Assembly: GCF_019112545.1 (NCBI RefSeq)
Contig: NW_025064907.1
Coordinates: 1-64,000 of the forward strand
DNA: 64,000 nucleotides
Origin: Guyanagaster necrorhizus
Taxonomy: Eukaryota; Basidiomycota; Agaricomycetes; Agaricales; Physalacriaceae
Reading direction: 5' to 3'
Shown here: positions 11,959-23,230 of the stretch, one piece after another
How the letters are laid out: each line of letters begins with the position of its first letter
Position numbering within the stretch: the first letter of the stretch is position 1
Notes under the pieces: model-generated
What the model saw: the letters and a program-made list of their open reading frames with translations, nothing else
Told to the model about the DNA's origin: nothing
Databases searched by the model: none
Translations under genes and position numbers: made by a program

Positions 11959-14309
11959 CTTAAATATACCTAGGACCTAGTTCACTAATTTCATACATAT
12001 CTCACAAAAGAATGCACATGTAGAATGAGGGACTGCGAACTTTCAGCAGTGACAGTCAGAATGGGTGCATAGCATCCGAGTCATTTCACCAATCAGCGCC
12101 CACGGTCTCCGGTCCGGACGTCTACCCGTGATCGTGCAGTAGATCACAGCATCAGCTTCCTTAGCTTGTCCAAAAATAGGGACGGAGAAGATGCGTGCAG
12201 ACCTCCCTAGTACCTACTCCCTACTTGTGAACAACGTTGAAGTCAGAAGGAAGGCTCACATGATCCAGCTCTCATCCCCCACGCACACGAATGACCTAAC
12301 ACACCATGTGGCCCTGAAAATGCCATAAGCCCCAGGAATCTGGCACTATTTTATAATTCCTGACTCATAGTCGAAGGTGTGAGTCGTGCGACATGACTGC
12401 GTGCCAACTGTCTTCGGAAAAGCTTAAGGCGCGTACACGCTCTTTACTAGTAGTGGTTCCGTAGACGACTAAATAGGCACCGTGGCTTGGACGCTAGATC
12501 TGAACCACCGCGCGCAACAGCATATCACCATACGACCTTGGTAGTGAGATTTCCGTAAAACAATTGTTCCAGAGCAATCTGCTACCGTGGAGGGCAGATT
12601 GGCAAAACGCACCGCCGACGCTACTGAATGTTGCTCCGGACAAGGACAGCATGCATACAGGCATTAGGTTTGCCCTGGATTCCTGTTCCGCTAGCAAATA
12701 TTGAAAGCGTACCTTGTTTCAGTACCGGTGAGTACGATACGTTGCTGGCAGTTCAGGACCTCAAGCGATGTCAATGTTGGTAATCACAAAGGGTCTGTAG
12801 TTCAGGTGTTCCGTCCCTTATGGCCTAACGATTTCGTCCGCGATCTTCACCAGTACTGCCTATCTAAGCCAACGAGGACTGCAAGAAGTTTGGATTAGCA
12901 CTGATATTCCTCATCCATTTGCCCTGGCTCCGAAATAGGCTTGATATCACAGCTCGCTGTCCCGGACATCCGATGTAACCAAGATAGGATTCTTTGAGGG
13001 CGATGCTACGGATGCCATAGCCTCATAATTCAGCTTCGGTGTATCAGAAGAGAACCGCTCGATGTGGCTGTCCTTGACAAACTATACACGGTCGCAATGA
13101 GGGTTCTATTGCTCGTGCGGAGTATCGTCTATTTTGGACTTCAAAACCCCGATTCTGATAATCCCTTTATCCCGCAGGGACACTTCTATGATACAGTCCA
13201 TCAATCGCTCATAAACTGTGTGCATGAACGGCATGAAGTGCACAAAGGTCGGCCGGGAACGACTTTCCTGCTTGGGGGAGGAGCCATTGTTCAGCGGAAC
13301 CACGACGTTTCGGGGATCCTCGTGTGCCTATGCCTGCATTTCTACCATTTGTGAAATTCATTTTGTAAAATCACAGTTTCCCTTCGGTCTACCTCGTCAA
13401 CGGTCATGCGCGCGTTTGCTGACCAAACTAAAGCTATGAACTCCCAATCTTAGATCCATATAGCACAAAGACCGCTTAGTATGTATCCAGATGATAGAAA
13501 TAACACCTGTCATAGTCGGCGGTGTTCTGTCGTCAATTATTCCATTGCGGCTAGTGCGATATTGGTTGACGCATGACAACCTCCTTGCATCACGGCAAGC
13601 CATCTTCTCCCTTGGCTAAGACCAACGTAGAGCGCTCAGCGCTCAAACTGTAATTTTGGGATTGCCGATTTGGAATCTGTACAGTAGATGTACTGTTTGA
13701 AGAGAACGCACGGTTCCGTACTAATGTGCCCTGGCTCGCCACGGTCGCAAGAGTGGTGTAATATTATGTCCAGCAATACAAATTATACACCCGCTTAAGC
13801 GAGATACTAACAAGACGCCCTGGCCGTCGGAGATACCTTACGATTTAACCAGCACTAGGACTGAAACAGAAAAAAAAACGGCCTGAACAACATTCAAGAA
13901 AGATAATGACGAGAAACTTAAGAATGATGTTGTTCCCTCTTTGATTCAGAACCCACTCAGAATTGAATATGATCAAGTTGATGCGAGGTCATGCTGAAGA
14001 GAAACGGAGTCTCGACTCTCCCGTGAGATGCACCTGGGCACGGGCTAAAGCTACATTGACATCCAACGCCGAGCGCACTGCCCACACTTCACGAAGCAGT
14101 GGTCCCAGGGAACCCCCAGGCCATTTTTCACAATCGCCGATTCGACATGTGCATTCTTTCAAGTAGACAGCGAGAGATATTCATGCCTTACCTGTGGCCT
14201 CCGATTGAATCTATAAAGGAATATTGAGTCTCAGATATAAAGCCCGGGGCCTCCGCACCGCGTACTGTCTCTCAGAAAATTCACAACGGGAAACTCTATC
14301 TCTGACAGG
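11959..14309. other. spacer between divergent paralogues
   Basis: The 2.3 kb between the 5' ends of the two hairpin-protein copies should contain both promoters. I find no gene with consistent splicing. An ordinary AT-poor sequence with many short frames on both strands fills it. A possible 5' exon of copy B carrying a signal peptide was looked for and not found. Confidence 0.4.
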
Positions 14310-15791
14310 ATGTTCTACGACAATCCGAATCGCCGCGCACGAGCTAGCCAATTGAAAGCCGACATCGAAGCTTTCTGTAATGAATTCAAAGCGCTTGAAA
14401 GACAAAGGTATTTCCTTGCTCTCTTCAACTGTATCCTTTTCTTCTTATTCCTGACTATTACAGAGACGAACTGTTGAGGGTACTCAAGCCACGTCTTGGC
14501 GAATTTCTCAAGAAGAATGGCTACAGCTCTGCAGAAAAGCTGGATGAGAGGGTTCAAAGCGTCCTCACAGGACAAGCGCTCGCTGATTACAATGAAGTGA
14601 AGAAAAAGTGAGTTACTACACGGCCTCCACGCCAATATGCGGCTTTCGATTGATATTATTTAAATCTTTATAGGTATGATAAAAGTTCAGAATTGGAGAG
14701 CACAATTTTCCAGATCCCCAGTGTAATCTCAGTCGCCACTGGGGTTTTCGTCCTGACTCTCGCCGTACTCACTGTCATAATTGGAGGCACTGCACTTGCT
14801 GCAATCTGAGTCATCGGAGCTGTATTGGCGGTTGTGGGCCTTTCCGCTGTCCTCTTCGCCTTCTTCAGTGGCCGCGAAGAGCGAGCTGTAAGTTCAATTT
14901 GGCATATAATTTCAGCATCCGAAACTTCAGTAGAACTTGCAAGAAGCTATTAGAAAACTAGCACCTGAAAGGGTTAAGGCGCACCAGGCCCCAATGGAAA
15001 TAAAAGCCATTTGTATGTGGATATCCTCGATTAGTATGTCTGTTTATACCTCCCCTGGGTGTGAACCCATGCTGACTTGTGGTTCAGAGGACTGGCTTGA
15101 TGACCCTGATATAAGTGGGAACCCAGAAATAATGAAAAGGGAATTAGGTGGCGACTTCAAGGACGATTTCGCCAAAGCAGATAGAGCACATGCCATTGAG
15201 GTACGTAAGGGTCAGATTTCACTGCTGTTAAATTCTGCAATGACTGATGATGATAAACAGTACTTGATTAAATTTGACGGTGAACGCGGCGCATGGATGA
15301 AGGAGGATCCGGACTGGACAAATCTATCCATGTCCTCATACAGCTCAATAAATCCACCTGCTTCTTTCTCAAATGATGATTTATCGCAAAATTCCTCTGA
15401 CGAAGCCAAGGAAAAGGCCTCTAAGGTATTTTCTTCTGTTTTTTTCAATGATACATTCCATGAGCCTGTGTGCTATAGATCATAGTCGAGTATAGCAACG
15501 AGCAAGGTAACAATGAAGTCGGCTCGCTTTTGCTGAATGTCATCGATTATACTAAGGATACCACTATGACAATAGATGCAGAGGTGAGATATTTGGTTCT
15601 TTCCGTGTGAGACAGCAGATTTATTAGTGCATATCTAGGGAGATAAATGGACCTTGATCATGGACTCCATTGCATTGAAATGTGACAAAGCCTATGGTCA
15701 GATCAGGGACTATCAGTTCTCACTCAAGGGCCTTCAAAGTGGGCACATATTGATTGGTTGCAGAGTAACATCGTTTGCTGGGGAACCGTGA
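14310..15791 (+). pseudogene. two-helix membrane-hairpin protein, copy B (two internal stops)
   Basis: Exons: 14310-14407, 14464-14607, 14674-14887, 14934-15033, 15088-15200, 15261-15425, 15479-15583 and 15639 onward. Introns are 46-66 bp and every junction keeps phase. The start FYDNPNRRARASQL matches copy A just after its signal exon. The membrane hairpin is VISVATGVFVLTLAVLTVII then VIGAVLAVVGLSAVLFAFF, with a TGA (14807-14809) exactly between the two helices. The next part (LQEAIRKLAPERVKA, then WMKEDPDW) aligns with the tail of copy A. Unlike copy A it continues into about 85 residues that look beta-rich (IIVEYSNEQ to TSFAGEP). A second TGA at 15789-15791 is followed in the same frame by 16 more plausible codons, and another homologous-looking piece lies at 15872-15970. 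It is therefore a decayed gene, perhaps once longer than copy A. Confidence 0.55.
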
Positions 15792-16908
15792 GCAGTCAGA
15801 GGGAAATGGCCAGAGCTACTAAAGTACAAATACAAGGGTATGATGTTGAACAACGAGCTGTGATGCAATAGGAAGTCTGAGATTCAGCATATAGTTGGCA
15901 ACAAGAAATATACACTCACTGCTGGGATCAATTTTGGGAAGCAATCGTTGGATGATTCAGAGAAGACCTAGTAAAACATGAGAAAGATCATACATTGGAA
16001 ACAGCACCTGTAGTTTGGTCTTGTATTATGTTCAAAATCTTCTGTGTACTGCAAGGTGAGGTCTCCTCGAATCAGAGTATCAGAATATAATTGACGGCAA
16101 GAAATCCGCATACATTATTACTGGTCCACTTGCAACGAAGGTGGACCAGTATTCGGCGTTTCCAGTGGAGAGCTGCGGAGAAGTCTGTGTCGCGTCATCA
16201 TCGGTATTGTTTGGAGATTAGCATACTATGGTTCCTTGACATATAGCTCCCGTGTTCATTACTGCCCTCGCTCCTTGATCAGTATATTAAGGAAGGGATG
16301 CCTTTTGGATTTTTTACCAAATGAGGTGGGGCCCGTTGGGGAGCCACTGCATAGCCGTATACCAATATGCAGATAATACTCACGATTTGACGAGAAGAGG
16401 ATAGTTGTGGCATCTGATTATGTCGCCCGCGCTCGACACCCTATGCGTCGTCTCTGTTCGCCCAATTATTTGAATATTCTGTCACTGTCTTTGGTACGCA
16501 GGACATTAATATGAAGGTTATTATATGAGATCAAGATCCAAAAAATCGATTCTTCATCTTTTGTCCACCGGGAGGTGTAGGAATGCATCGAGCTAATTGT
16601 ACAGAGCACAAGATCGTAATATCAATCCAATAGTCGTGACTGCCTTTGGAACGGTCCGAAGAGGGTAAATCTCTCCCCGTTCCGAGAATTCTTCTTCATA
16701 TGAGGTACCAATACGAAATGTTTCCACAAGAAACAAAAGACAAGTGTTCCGGCTCATATATCTCCCATGACCTGGGTGTATTCAGTCCTGAACGCGATGC
16801 TTAATCCCTCCGCTGTGATACGTCCAATGCGGAAAGACCTGCCACTGTGTTCGGTCCGTCACTATTTCGTCCATCTACTGAAAGGAGCCGGCATACGTTG
16901 GGAGCGAT
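15792..16908. other. tail of copy B and unassigned sequence
   Basis: The first 180 bp hold what may be the lost C-terminal coding part of copy B (a frame ending in KQSLDDSEKT at 15970). Beyond that I see no gene. Confidence 0.35.
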
Positions 16909-17075
16909 GGCGTGGTCCGGTTCCTCTGAGATCACGTGTGGCATTGCCGCTTGTTCGTAGCTACAACCAAGACTATCACTAGCCATTCCCGATTCCCTCT
17001 CTTGGACCTAGGGATACGGTTCCAGCACGCTTTCCGAATTTGTTGTTATAAACATCGATCTCCGCCATAGCTTTT
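16909..17075 (-). repeat. fragment of an unknown small gene family, copy 1
   Basis: On the minus strand an ATG at 17066-17068 begins MAEIDVYNNKFGKRAGTVSL, and the DNA stays similar for about 160 bp to the plus-strand segment at 50.33-50.54 kb. Shared stretches include the bases around CCGTATC-CTAGGTCC-AGAGAGGGAAT and CACGTGATC-GAGGAACCG. The first 45 bp are also repeated at 17.60 kb. The frame stops soon after, so this is a partial copy. The family is not recognised. Confidence 0.45.
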
Positions 17076-17514
17076 GATGTGTTGAATCCACAATTCATTT
17101 TAGTAGATGGGGAGGAAAGCCCTTACCAGCCTTTTTGTCCCTAGTTCACCCCTTGAATCATACTCCAAAATCAGTGTACATTCTACGTCGTCGAACAGAG
17201 GAGTGAGCACCCACATCCGTATTCAAGGCCACTGCGAAGAGAGTACGCGTTTGCCTGACGCTCGCTGCCGCATTTTTGTGTCCATCTGAGCATGCTTGTG
17301 GCAGACGGCCATGCGATGAGGAGTTAGTACGATCCCAAGACTAGCGTATCAGGTGATTGGACCAGTGCAAAGAAAGACATTGACGCGAGATGTGCTGTCT
17401 CAGAACTGATTTTGAAAGCCCCTGATGGACAGTAAATAGATAGCGTCGCGTCGCTGCTATGGCCCTAGAGCTTGTAAAAATCTGAACATACCTTCGAGTG
17501 CGCCCTAAATACAA

Positions 17515-17637
17515 CTACGGCGTCAAAACAATGGTGAGAGATTCCAGAAACCAAAACACAAACCAAGGATCCATGTCCCCGACGGCCATCATGGCGCGCT
17601 TTTCGAATTTGTTGTTATAAACATCGACGTCCGCCAT
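17515..17637 (-). repeat. fragment of an unknown small gene family, copy 2
   Basis: An ATG at 17635-17637 opens a 40-codon frame starting MADVDVYNNKFEKRAM. About 45 bp around this start (17596-17643) repeat the start of copy 1, 568 bp away in the same orientation; the downstream parts differ. It reads like a second truncated copy that kept only the first coding segment. No function can be assigned. Confidence 0.4.
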
Positions 17638-18301
17638 CGCTTCATTGGTGTCCTAGCACAGAACTCATTTCGTCGTGCTTATTTGGCCGCTACATTTCCT
17701 GACGATAGTGTCTGAGTCTCAGGATTGCGGGCTGTAGTTTCAGATATGAAAGGGGCAGCTTCACTGCCTGGGAAACATGCATCCACTCCCTGACTGAGTG
17801 GATCTGTTCAAGTTCCTTGTTTTATCGCTGAAGATGCAGGGTACAGACACTGGCCGATTTCTAAGCTGAGACAGGTGCAGTGTCAAGCACCCCTTGGAGC
17901 AAACCAAAGTATGTCATGCTACTATATAAAGATGAGCAGATGCCGAGGACCAAGAATCCAAACTTTCCCAGTGCATTTTCTTCTGTTAGTTGACACTTTG
18001 AGCATACCAATATATTGTCTTTCTTTCAATCGATCATACAAGTATGGCTTCCGGCATTTTTATGTCAGCATCTTAACTCTTTCAAGTTATGATACCCTTG
18101 TTCTGCCTTTTGTGTCTTTGCTTCGACTTCCAGTGATCAGAGTGACTTTTTGATCTAGCCCAAACAAGAATTCACAACCCTGTTTGACTGCGGAAAGCAT
18201 GGTCGACAAAAATGTCTCGTTCAGATCTCTCTTTAAGGTTTAAGGTACCATCAGTAATGTAAATTTGCAATATTTTGGACTATATAAGGCCAGTCCCAAC
18301 A
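17638..18301. other. upstream region of the Cys/His protein gene
   Basis: No gene seen. A TATATAAG box lies at 18281-18288, very close to the ATG at 18302, so transcription may start within about 20 bp of that ATG, or translation may begin at a later in-frame ATG. Confidence 0.4.
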
Positions 18302-18896
18302 ATGTTGTCTTTCAATTCGCTCTCTCCATCAAGACCGTCTACATCTTCTCGTCGCACAATGGTTCCATCGAACGGAAGTACTCGAAATGAAAACAACACA
18401 ACCCTACGAACAAAACAGCCATTCATGTTTGACTTTGTGGCTTATCGAGACGAGTGGCTCCAATCCCCGAGCTCGAAGTGAGTGATCCATGTTGTATTAC
18501 TAGTCTTCACATGGCCCCCACCTACTCCCTCCCAGATTACTCATCGGGGGACACTCTATCCTCACGATGAAACAACGTTTATCCTTCCGCTATATCATCC
18601 GCGATACATTTGCTCTTGTCACGACCAGCTTCTTCAACTATATGCCAGGAAGGCCGGAAATCGACAGCAATACTGGGCGACGACTGCTCGGGGTCGACGA
18701 ATGGGTGGACACTATTACTATGCGGCCAAAGTCTGTACGCTGCTTGGGGTGTAACGACCGCATACTGTTTACTCGTAAAGATTTTGATGTTAGGATGTGG
18801 CAGACACATCGGGATTCCTGCAAGGGCATTGATGATATGATGAAGAAAGCCATTGTGAAGGAACTCATCATGCTGGCCAATGATGCGGAGTTCTGA
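18302..18896 (+). CDS. small Cys2-His-Cys protein of unknown function
   Basis: Two exons, 18302-18477 and 18536-18896, joined in phase by a 58-bp intron with GTGAGT donor and CCCAG acceptor, giving 178 residues. The first third is Ser/Thr/Asn-rich and probably disordered. The second half has hydrophobic and basic segments and a likely zinc site: C128-x2-C131-x18-H150-x3-C154, within RCLGCNDR and WQTHRDSC. This spacing resembles zinc knuckles and the short single-zinc-finger proteins common in agaricomycete genomes, but I cannot name the family. No signal peptide or membrane helix is visible, so a nuclear or cytosolic role is likely. The next downstream sequence is the CpG-free block. Confidence 0.65.
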
Positions 18897-20029
18897 GCTC
18901 TTCGATACTCGCACCGTCTTTGAGAATTAGCTAGGGTAAAAGTGTTTGCATAGGTGTAAGTCTGTACATTCACTGCATGTCAATAAGAATGAAAAGGATT
19001 AAACATACCTAACATGGTGTTCTACCTCGTAAGGTTGATAACTTTTCATGGAAGGGAAACATACTTCAGCCATCACTCACACCAAGTCACTATTACATCT
19101 CAAACTTGTGATTATATCACATTACGGCCTTGGAGTCATGGAAACCGCTAGTACTAGCAAGACTGATCCTCCATCCTGTGCAACAGAAAAGAAAGTACAA
19201 GTTCATCATCAGTGACTGCTGACTGGAGTTAAATTTGCCAGAACACTGGGAACATGTCGCTGGTTTGGTCTGGTGTGCAGTTGTAAAAGCAGATCATTCC
19301 AGAAACCAAGACACAGGAAATGTTGCCAGGCTATCTTTTGGAGATATTCTGAATTTGGAACCAATGGCATGGTGCAAGAAGACTGACTTGATAAACTAAG
19401 GAGCTGAAGTAGTGCCTTTCCAGAGAGATGAAAGATTGGCCTAGCCATGATTACAGTGCACAGTATAGTACTTACATCTGTCAAATTTAATATGATGTTC
19501 CATAGAGCTATAGAGCAAAGTTTAGATTTGAAATGCCCCAAAACACTAACTCTGCATGGCTCAAATTCTTCATGTTTTTGTGACTCTCATCCTGATGTCC
19601 ACCAAAGTCACCAATGGCAAATGGGCACCTTGTTTATGATATCAAAATCATGAATATTACAGCTGACTCACCACTCCATTAATGAGAACTGCTCTGGTCT
19701 CAGAGGGAGACAATTTTTTTTTAACTTCAACTTTCCTCTTGGTGTTCCTGTGATGAAGATGATGTGGCCATATCCACTCTTAGTTGTTATGCCAAGCTCA
19801 TATCATGTACCCTATACCGAACTGTGCCTCCACCTGGATTAATCTGCACTGGGGAACCTTTTCCAAAAACACTTATGTCAAGATTGGTATGATATGCCAC
19901 TTCTATCCAGAGCATCTCAACAGAAACATCATTTGGCCATATATGATCCAAGAGGCTCAGGCCTGTGAGATACTGATGAAGCATCCTCAGTAGAATGCAG
20001 CACAGTATTGTGGATATATCAAGAAGGAT

Positions 20030-21020
20030 GGGTTAATTGAGCCACTGCATATAAGAATAAAGGGTAGGAAGATTCCACCATGTCTCCATCATATTGATGA
20101 ATATTTTCATATCAAACATGATACTTCCACCAAGGTGAGGTGTCTGGAGACAAAGAAGAAGAATTGCTGTTCCATCAATGTTTAGGGTCAACTTGGTGAG
20201 GGCTTCATAGAGAGAAATATCAATATAAGTGAACCACATTCAAAGTGAAGGTGTCAGTTTCTTCATATGACATGCTGTCCACTGTCAGAGAAACAAGGGC
20301 AGAGAGTGTAAGTTTGGAGAGAATCTGTTTCAGAGTTGTTGGCCACTCATTGCATAGACAAGCCACATGTGACACAAGATTTAATGACTGCAAATGTGTG
20401 CATGTCAGAGGATAAGCTCTATTGCTATCATCTTCCAGTTTCATAGTGTTATGTTCACAAAGTAGAGAGCAACTCTCTAGCTGAGCATGAGATGATGAAG
20501 CGATATCAGACCTATATTGAAATGACCTGTGTTACTATGGTGGCTTTCATAGGTATTAATCTGGTGCCATGGAAGAATGAAATAACTGACCAGTTCATCA
20601 ATGTCAATGACTCCCAGGGCTTGAAGCATTGGCACTGAAGGAGACAAGTGGATTGTCTCATTAAGCTTTTCTATGAAAGGCAAAGATAGTCATAAGCATT
20701 TCATTCAGCAGAATGTCTTTGAATGCAGGAAAATGTGGAGTTCTTTGATGGAGAGAGAAATATCAAATAGGATTTTAGCCAGCCACTGAGAAGGAACCTT
20801 CATGGCATAGTATTTGTTACTACTAGCAGTGGAGACAAATAATGGCCAATTTTCCAACTGAATAAACTGTTCTCCAAGACATTCCACATAGAGAGAGGAC
20901 TGCTGTTTGCAGGGTCTGTGGAAGAAATATTCATGTATGACTGGAGTTCAGGAAAAGACATCATAACCATCTTCCACTACCTTGACATGGCTTCAATTGT
21001 CCACATAAGATTATGAATAG
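20030..21020 (-). pseudogene. decayed F-box gene, relic 2
   Basis: Translated minus-strand pieces in different frames follow the intact F-box protein at 36.4 kb in order: WTIEAMSR and MMSFPELQSYMNISS (compare LWSIEMVCRR and SLSFPELWSFVNVV), then VIDIDELVSYFILPWHQI (compare HVVDIFNVSGSFALPWAQI), LQSLNLVSHVACL, and near 20.2 kb LQTPHLGGSIMFDMKIFINM (compare LHTLYISGTMSFSMQTFVDM). Frames are broken by stops and shifts, so no protein can be made. The F-box itself is not clear in this copy. Boundaries are approximate. Confidence 0.55.
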
Positions 21021-21259
21021 GGTGAAAATCCCATCTGGTGTCACAGGCCTTATTCACATGCATTACTTATGAGATTCTTATAGCTAGCACATCAGTCATA
21101 TTGAATGCTGTTATGATAGCAAAATATATTTTCTATCCTCAGTTGTCTTTGGATAAATCAATAACACAGACTTGATCAAATTTGATGTTATATAAAAGGT
21201 GTGTATGCTGAATTGTCACTCTTCCATGTTTAGTATGTGTTCAGTGCTATATGTAACAC

Positions 21260-22920
21260 TCAATCCCTCTGCCATGTACTTGTCCAATGCAGAAGAGCTG
21301 TTATATCATTTACTTCATTATTTGCATCTATTATGATGAGGTGACATAGATTGACTTCCTTCAAGCACTGGATGCAATAATGACCTTGACAAGAAGCAAG
21401 ATGCCATTGTATGCCCACTATTTCAATGAATGCCTCCATATCAAATGCAATACTTCTGCTGAGGTGAAGTGTCTGCAGATGAGAAACAAGAATTGTTGTT
21501 CTGTCAAGCTTCAGGTTCAACTCAGCAAAGACTTTGTGAAGCAGAATGTTGACATGAGTGAGCCATATGTCTACCAAAATAGGTGCCACACAAAGAATAT
21601 CAAGTAAATCCTCCTCTGAAATGAAGCCATGATCAAAATAGAGGACAGTGATAGGGCATTGAGATATGACAATGAGATCTCAGATAGTGATGAATGTCCC
21701 AGATTCTTCATGAGATAGACAGTCTACTTCCAACAAAATGAGTGCAAGCAATATGAGTTGAGTGAGGATCTACTTAAGCACCATGTCAGAGCTGCTTTCT
21801 GAGTCAAGTATATGTGAGAAAATCTTCATTGACTGTAAATTTGTGCACATGAGAGGAAAGACTTTGTTATTGAATGCACCCTTAGTAGAAGGTTCTTCAA
21901 TATGCAAAGTGCATTCTTCTAGCTGTGTAAGTTTCCTGAGAACCTTCAGTTGAGCATATGTGGTGGAGCACATGCCATCTTCAATCATATAGTTATGGTT
22001 GCTTCTGTACCTGACAATCTGGTGCTAAGGAAGAATGACAAAATGGCTGGATTCACTGACACCAATGATCTCTACATCTCAGAGCTTTGAGGATGTTTGC
22101 AATAAGCATAGTTTTCCATATGCATTAGTGAAGGCATTATTATCAAGGGAACAGAACAAAAATCTTTCCAATGACAGCAATGGTAATTGTAGCTGGGAAA
22201 GTTCAATGAATGTTTGTAAACAGAGAGATAAATAGAGCTCTTGGATATCATGAGACACAGTGTATAGAATTCTGGCAAGTTGTTCCGGAAATCCAGAAGG
22301 ATTGTTGACATTTATATGTGTTATAGAGACCAATAATGGGCAATTTCATGAATGCCTGAATTGTTCACCCAGACACTGTGTGTACAATGGAATGTGTCCA
22401 TCATCTAGGATGATGTCAACATATGTCCACAGCTCAGGATATGACAATGCCACCACCCTCCAGTCCTTGGAAACACATTCTATGGACCACAAAGGGTTAT
22501 CAGTGGGATAAGAGGTCCACATAGGGTCATTAGTGTTACAAGAGGTCCACAGATAACTGTTGTCAGGATGTGTGTGATGAATGGGGAATTCAATGGTATG
22601 ATGGAATATTTGAAGCAGAATTTCTGCTGGAAGGCATCATATAGAGCTGAGAACATGTTTTCTGTGATCTATAGCAGCCAAAAGTCACTCTTTCTCTCTA
22701 CCCAAGATCCTAGCTTTCTCTTTGACAGATTTTTGCATCTTTGCTAGCATTTGGTCCAACTTTGCTTTCTCAGTGACCACACTCTGAACCTGCTGCTTGT
22801 ATGATAATATGGCCAATTTTAGTTCATCTGCTTTGGTTGGTGACAGTTTGTTGTTGCAGTACATCAACTGGTCCAGATATTGGAGATCAATAATTTCTGT
22901 AGAGAAGTCATAGGATGGCA
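21260..22920 (-). pseudogene. decayed F-box gene, relic 1
   Basis: This relic covers nearly the whole length of the intact gene at 36.4 kb. It has a coiled-coil piece at 22685-22867 (EKAKLDQMLAKMQKSVKEK) and an F-box core near 22.6 kb (LPAEILLQIFHHTIEFP, compare LSAEILLRIFRSTIDFP). Then come LWSIECVSKDWRVVALSYPE near 22.45 kb, several leucine-rich pieces, and a C-terminal piece LHLSRSIAFDMEAFIEI near 21.4 kb. It is interrupted by stops and frameshifts. It lies head-to-tail with relic 2, so the pair arose by tandem duplication before or during decay. Confidence 0.6.
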
Positions 22921-23230
22921 GCTTATGATTGGGGCAGGAGCAGCCAGAGCAAGGTTTTCAGCTCCACTGATTTTACTGTGACATTGTCAAAGATTTGAAG
23001 TCTGCCACCACCAATGAGACATGAGTTTTAGAGGAGTGAAAGTACTCTCACCCAGGTAGAGTAATTTATAGAGGTAGATAATTCTTGGGCATGGGCAGTT
23101 GTGGGAGCAGTTTGAAGGTTGAATGTCACCTTTTGTCAAGCAGTGGTTGGATGCAGGTGGCAAGGTGTTTTGGAGTTTGGCAAAGTTCCTGATCAACATG
23201 CATGTGGACTGAACTTTTTGTTTTAGAACC

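Larger units (their letters stand above)
19201..23230. repeat. AT-rich, CpG-depleted block with decayed gene copies
   Basis: From about 19,261 to 23,230 I find only four or five CG dinucleotides in some 4 kb, while sequence on both sides has ordinary CG frequency. TG and CA are abundant instead. This is the footprint of cytosine methylation and deamination or a RIP-like process, known in basidiomycetes to act on repeated DNA. The block holds at least two degenerate F-box genes (listed separately). The 19.2-20.0 kb part has other unidentified relic frames on the minus strand. Confidence 0.75.
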
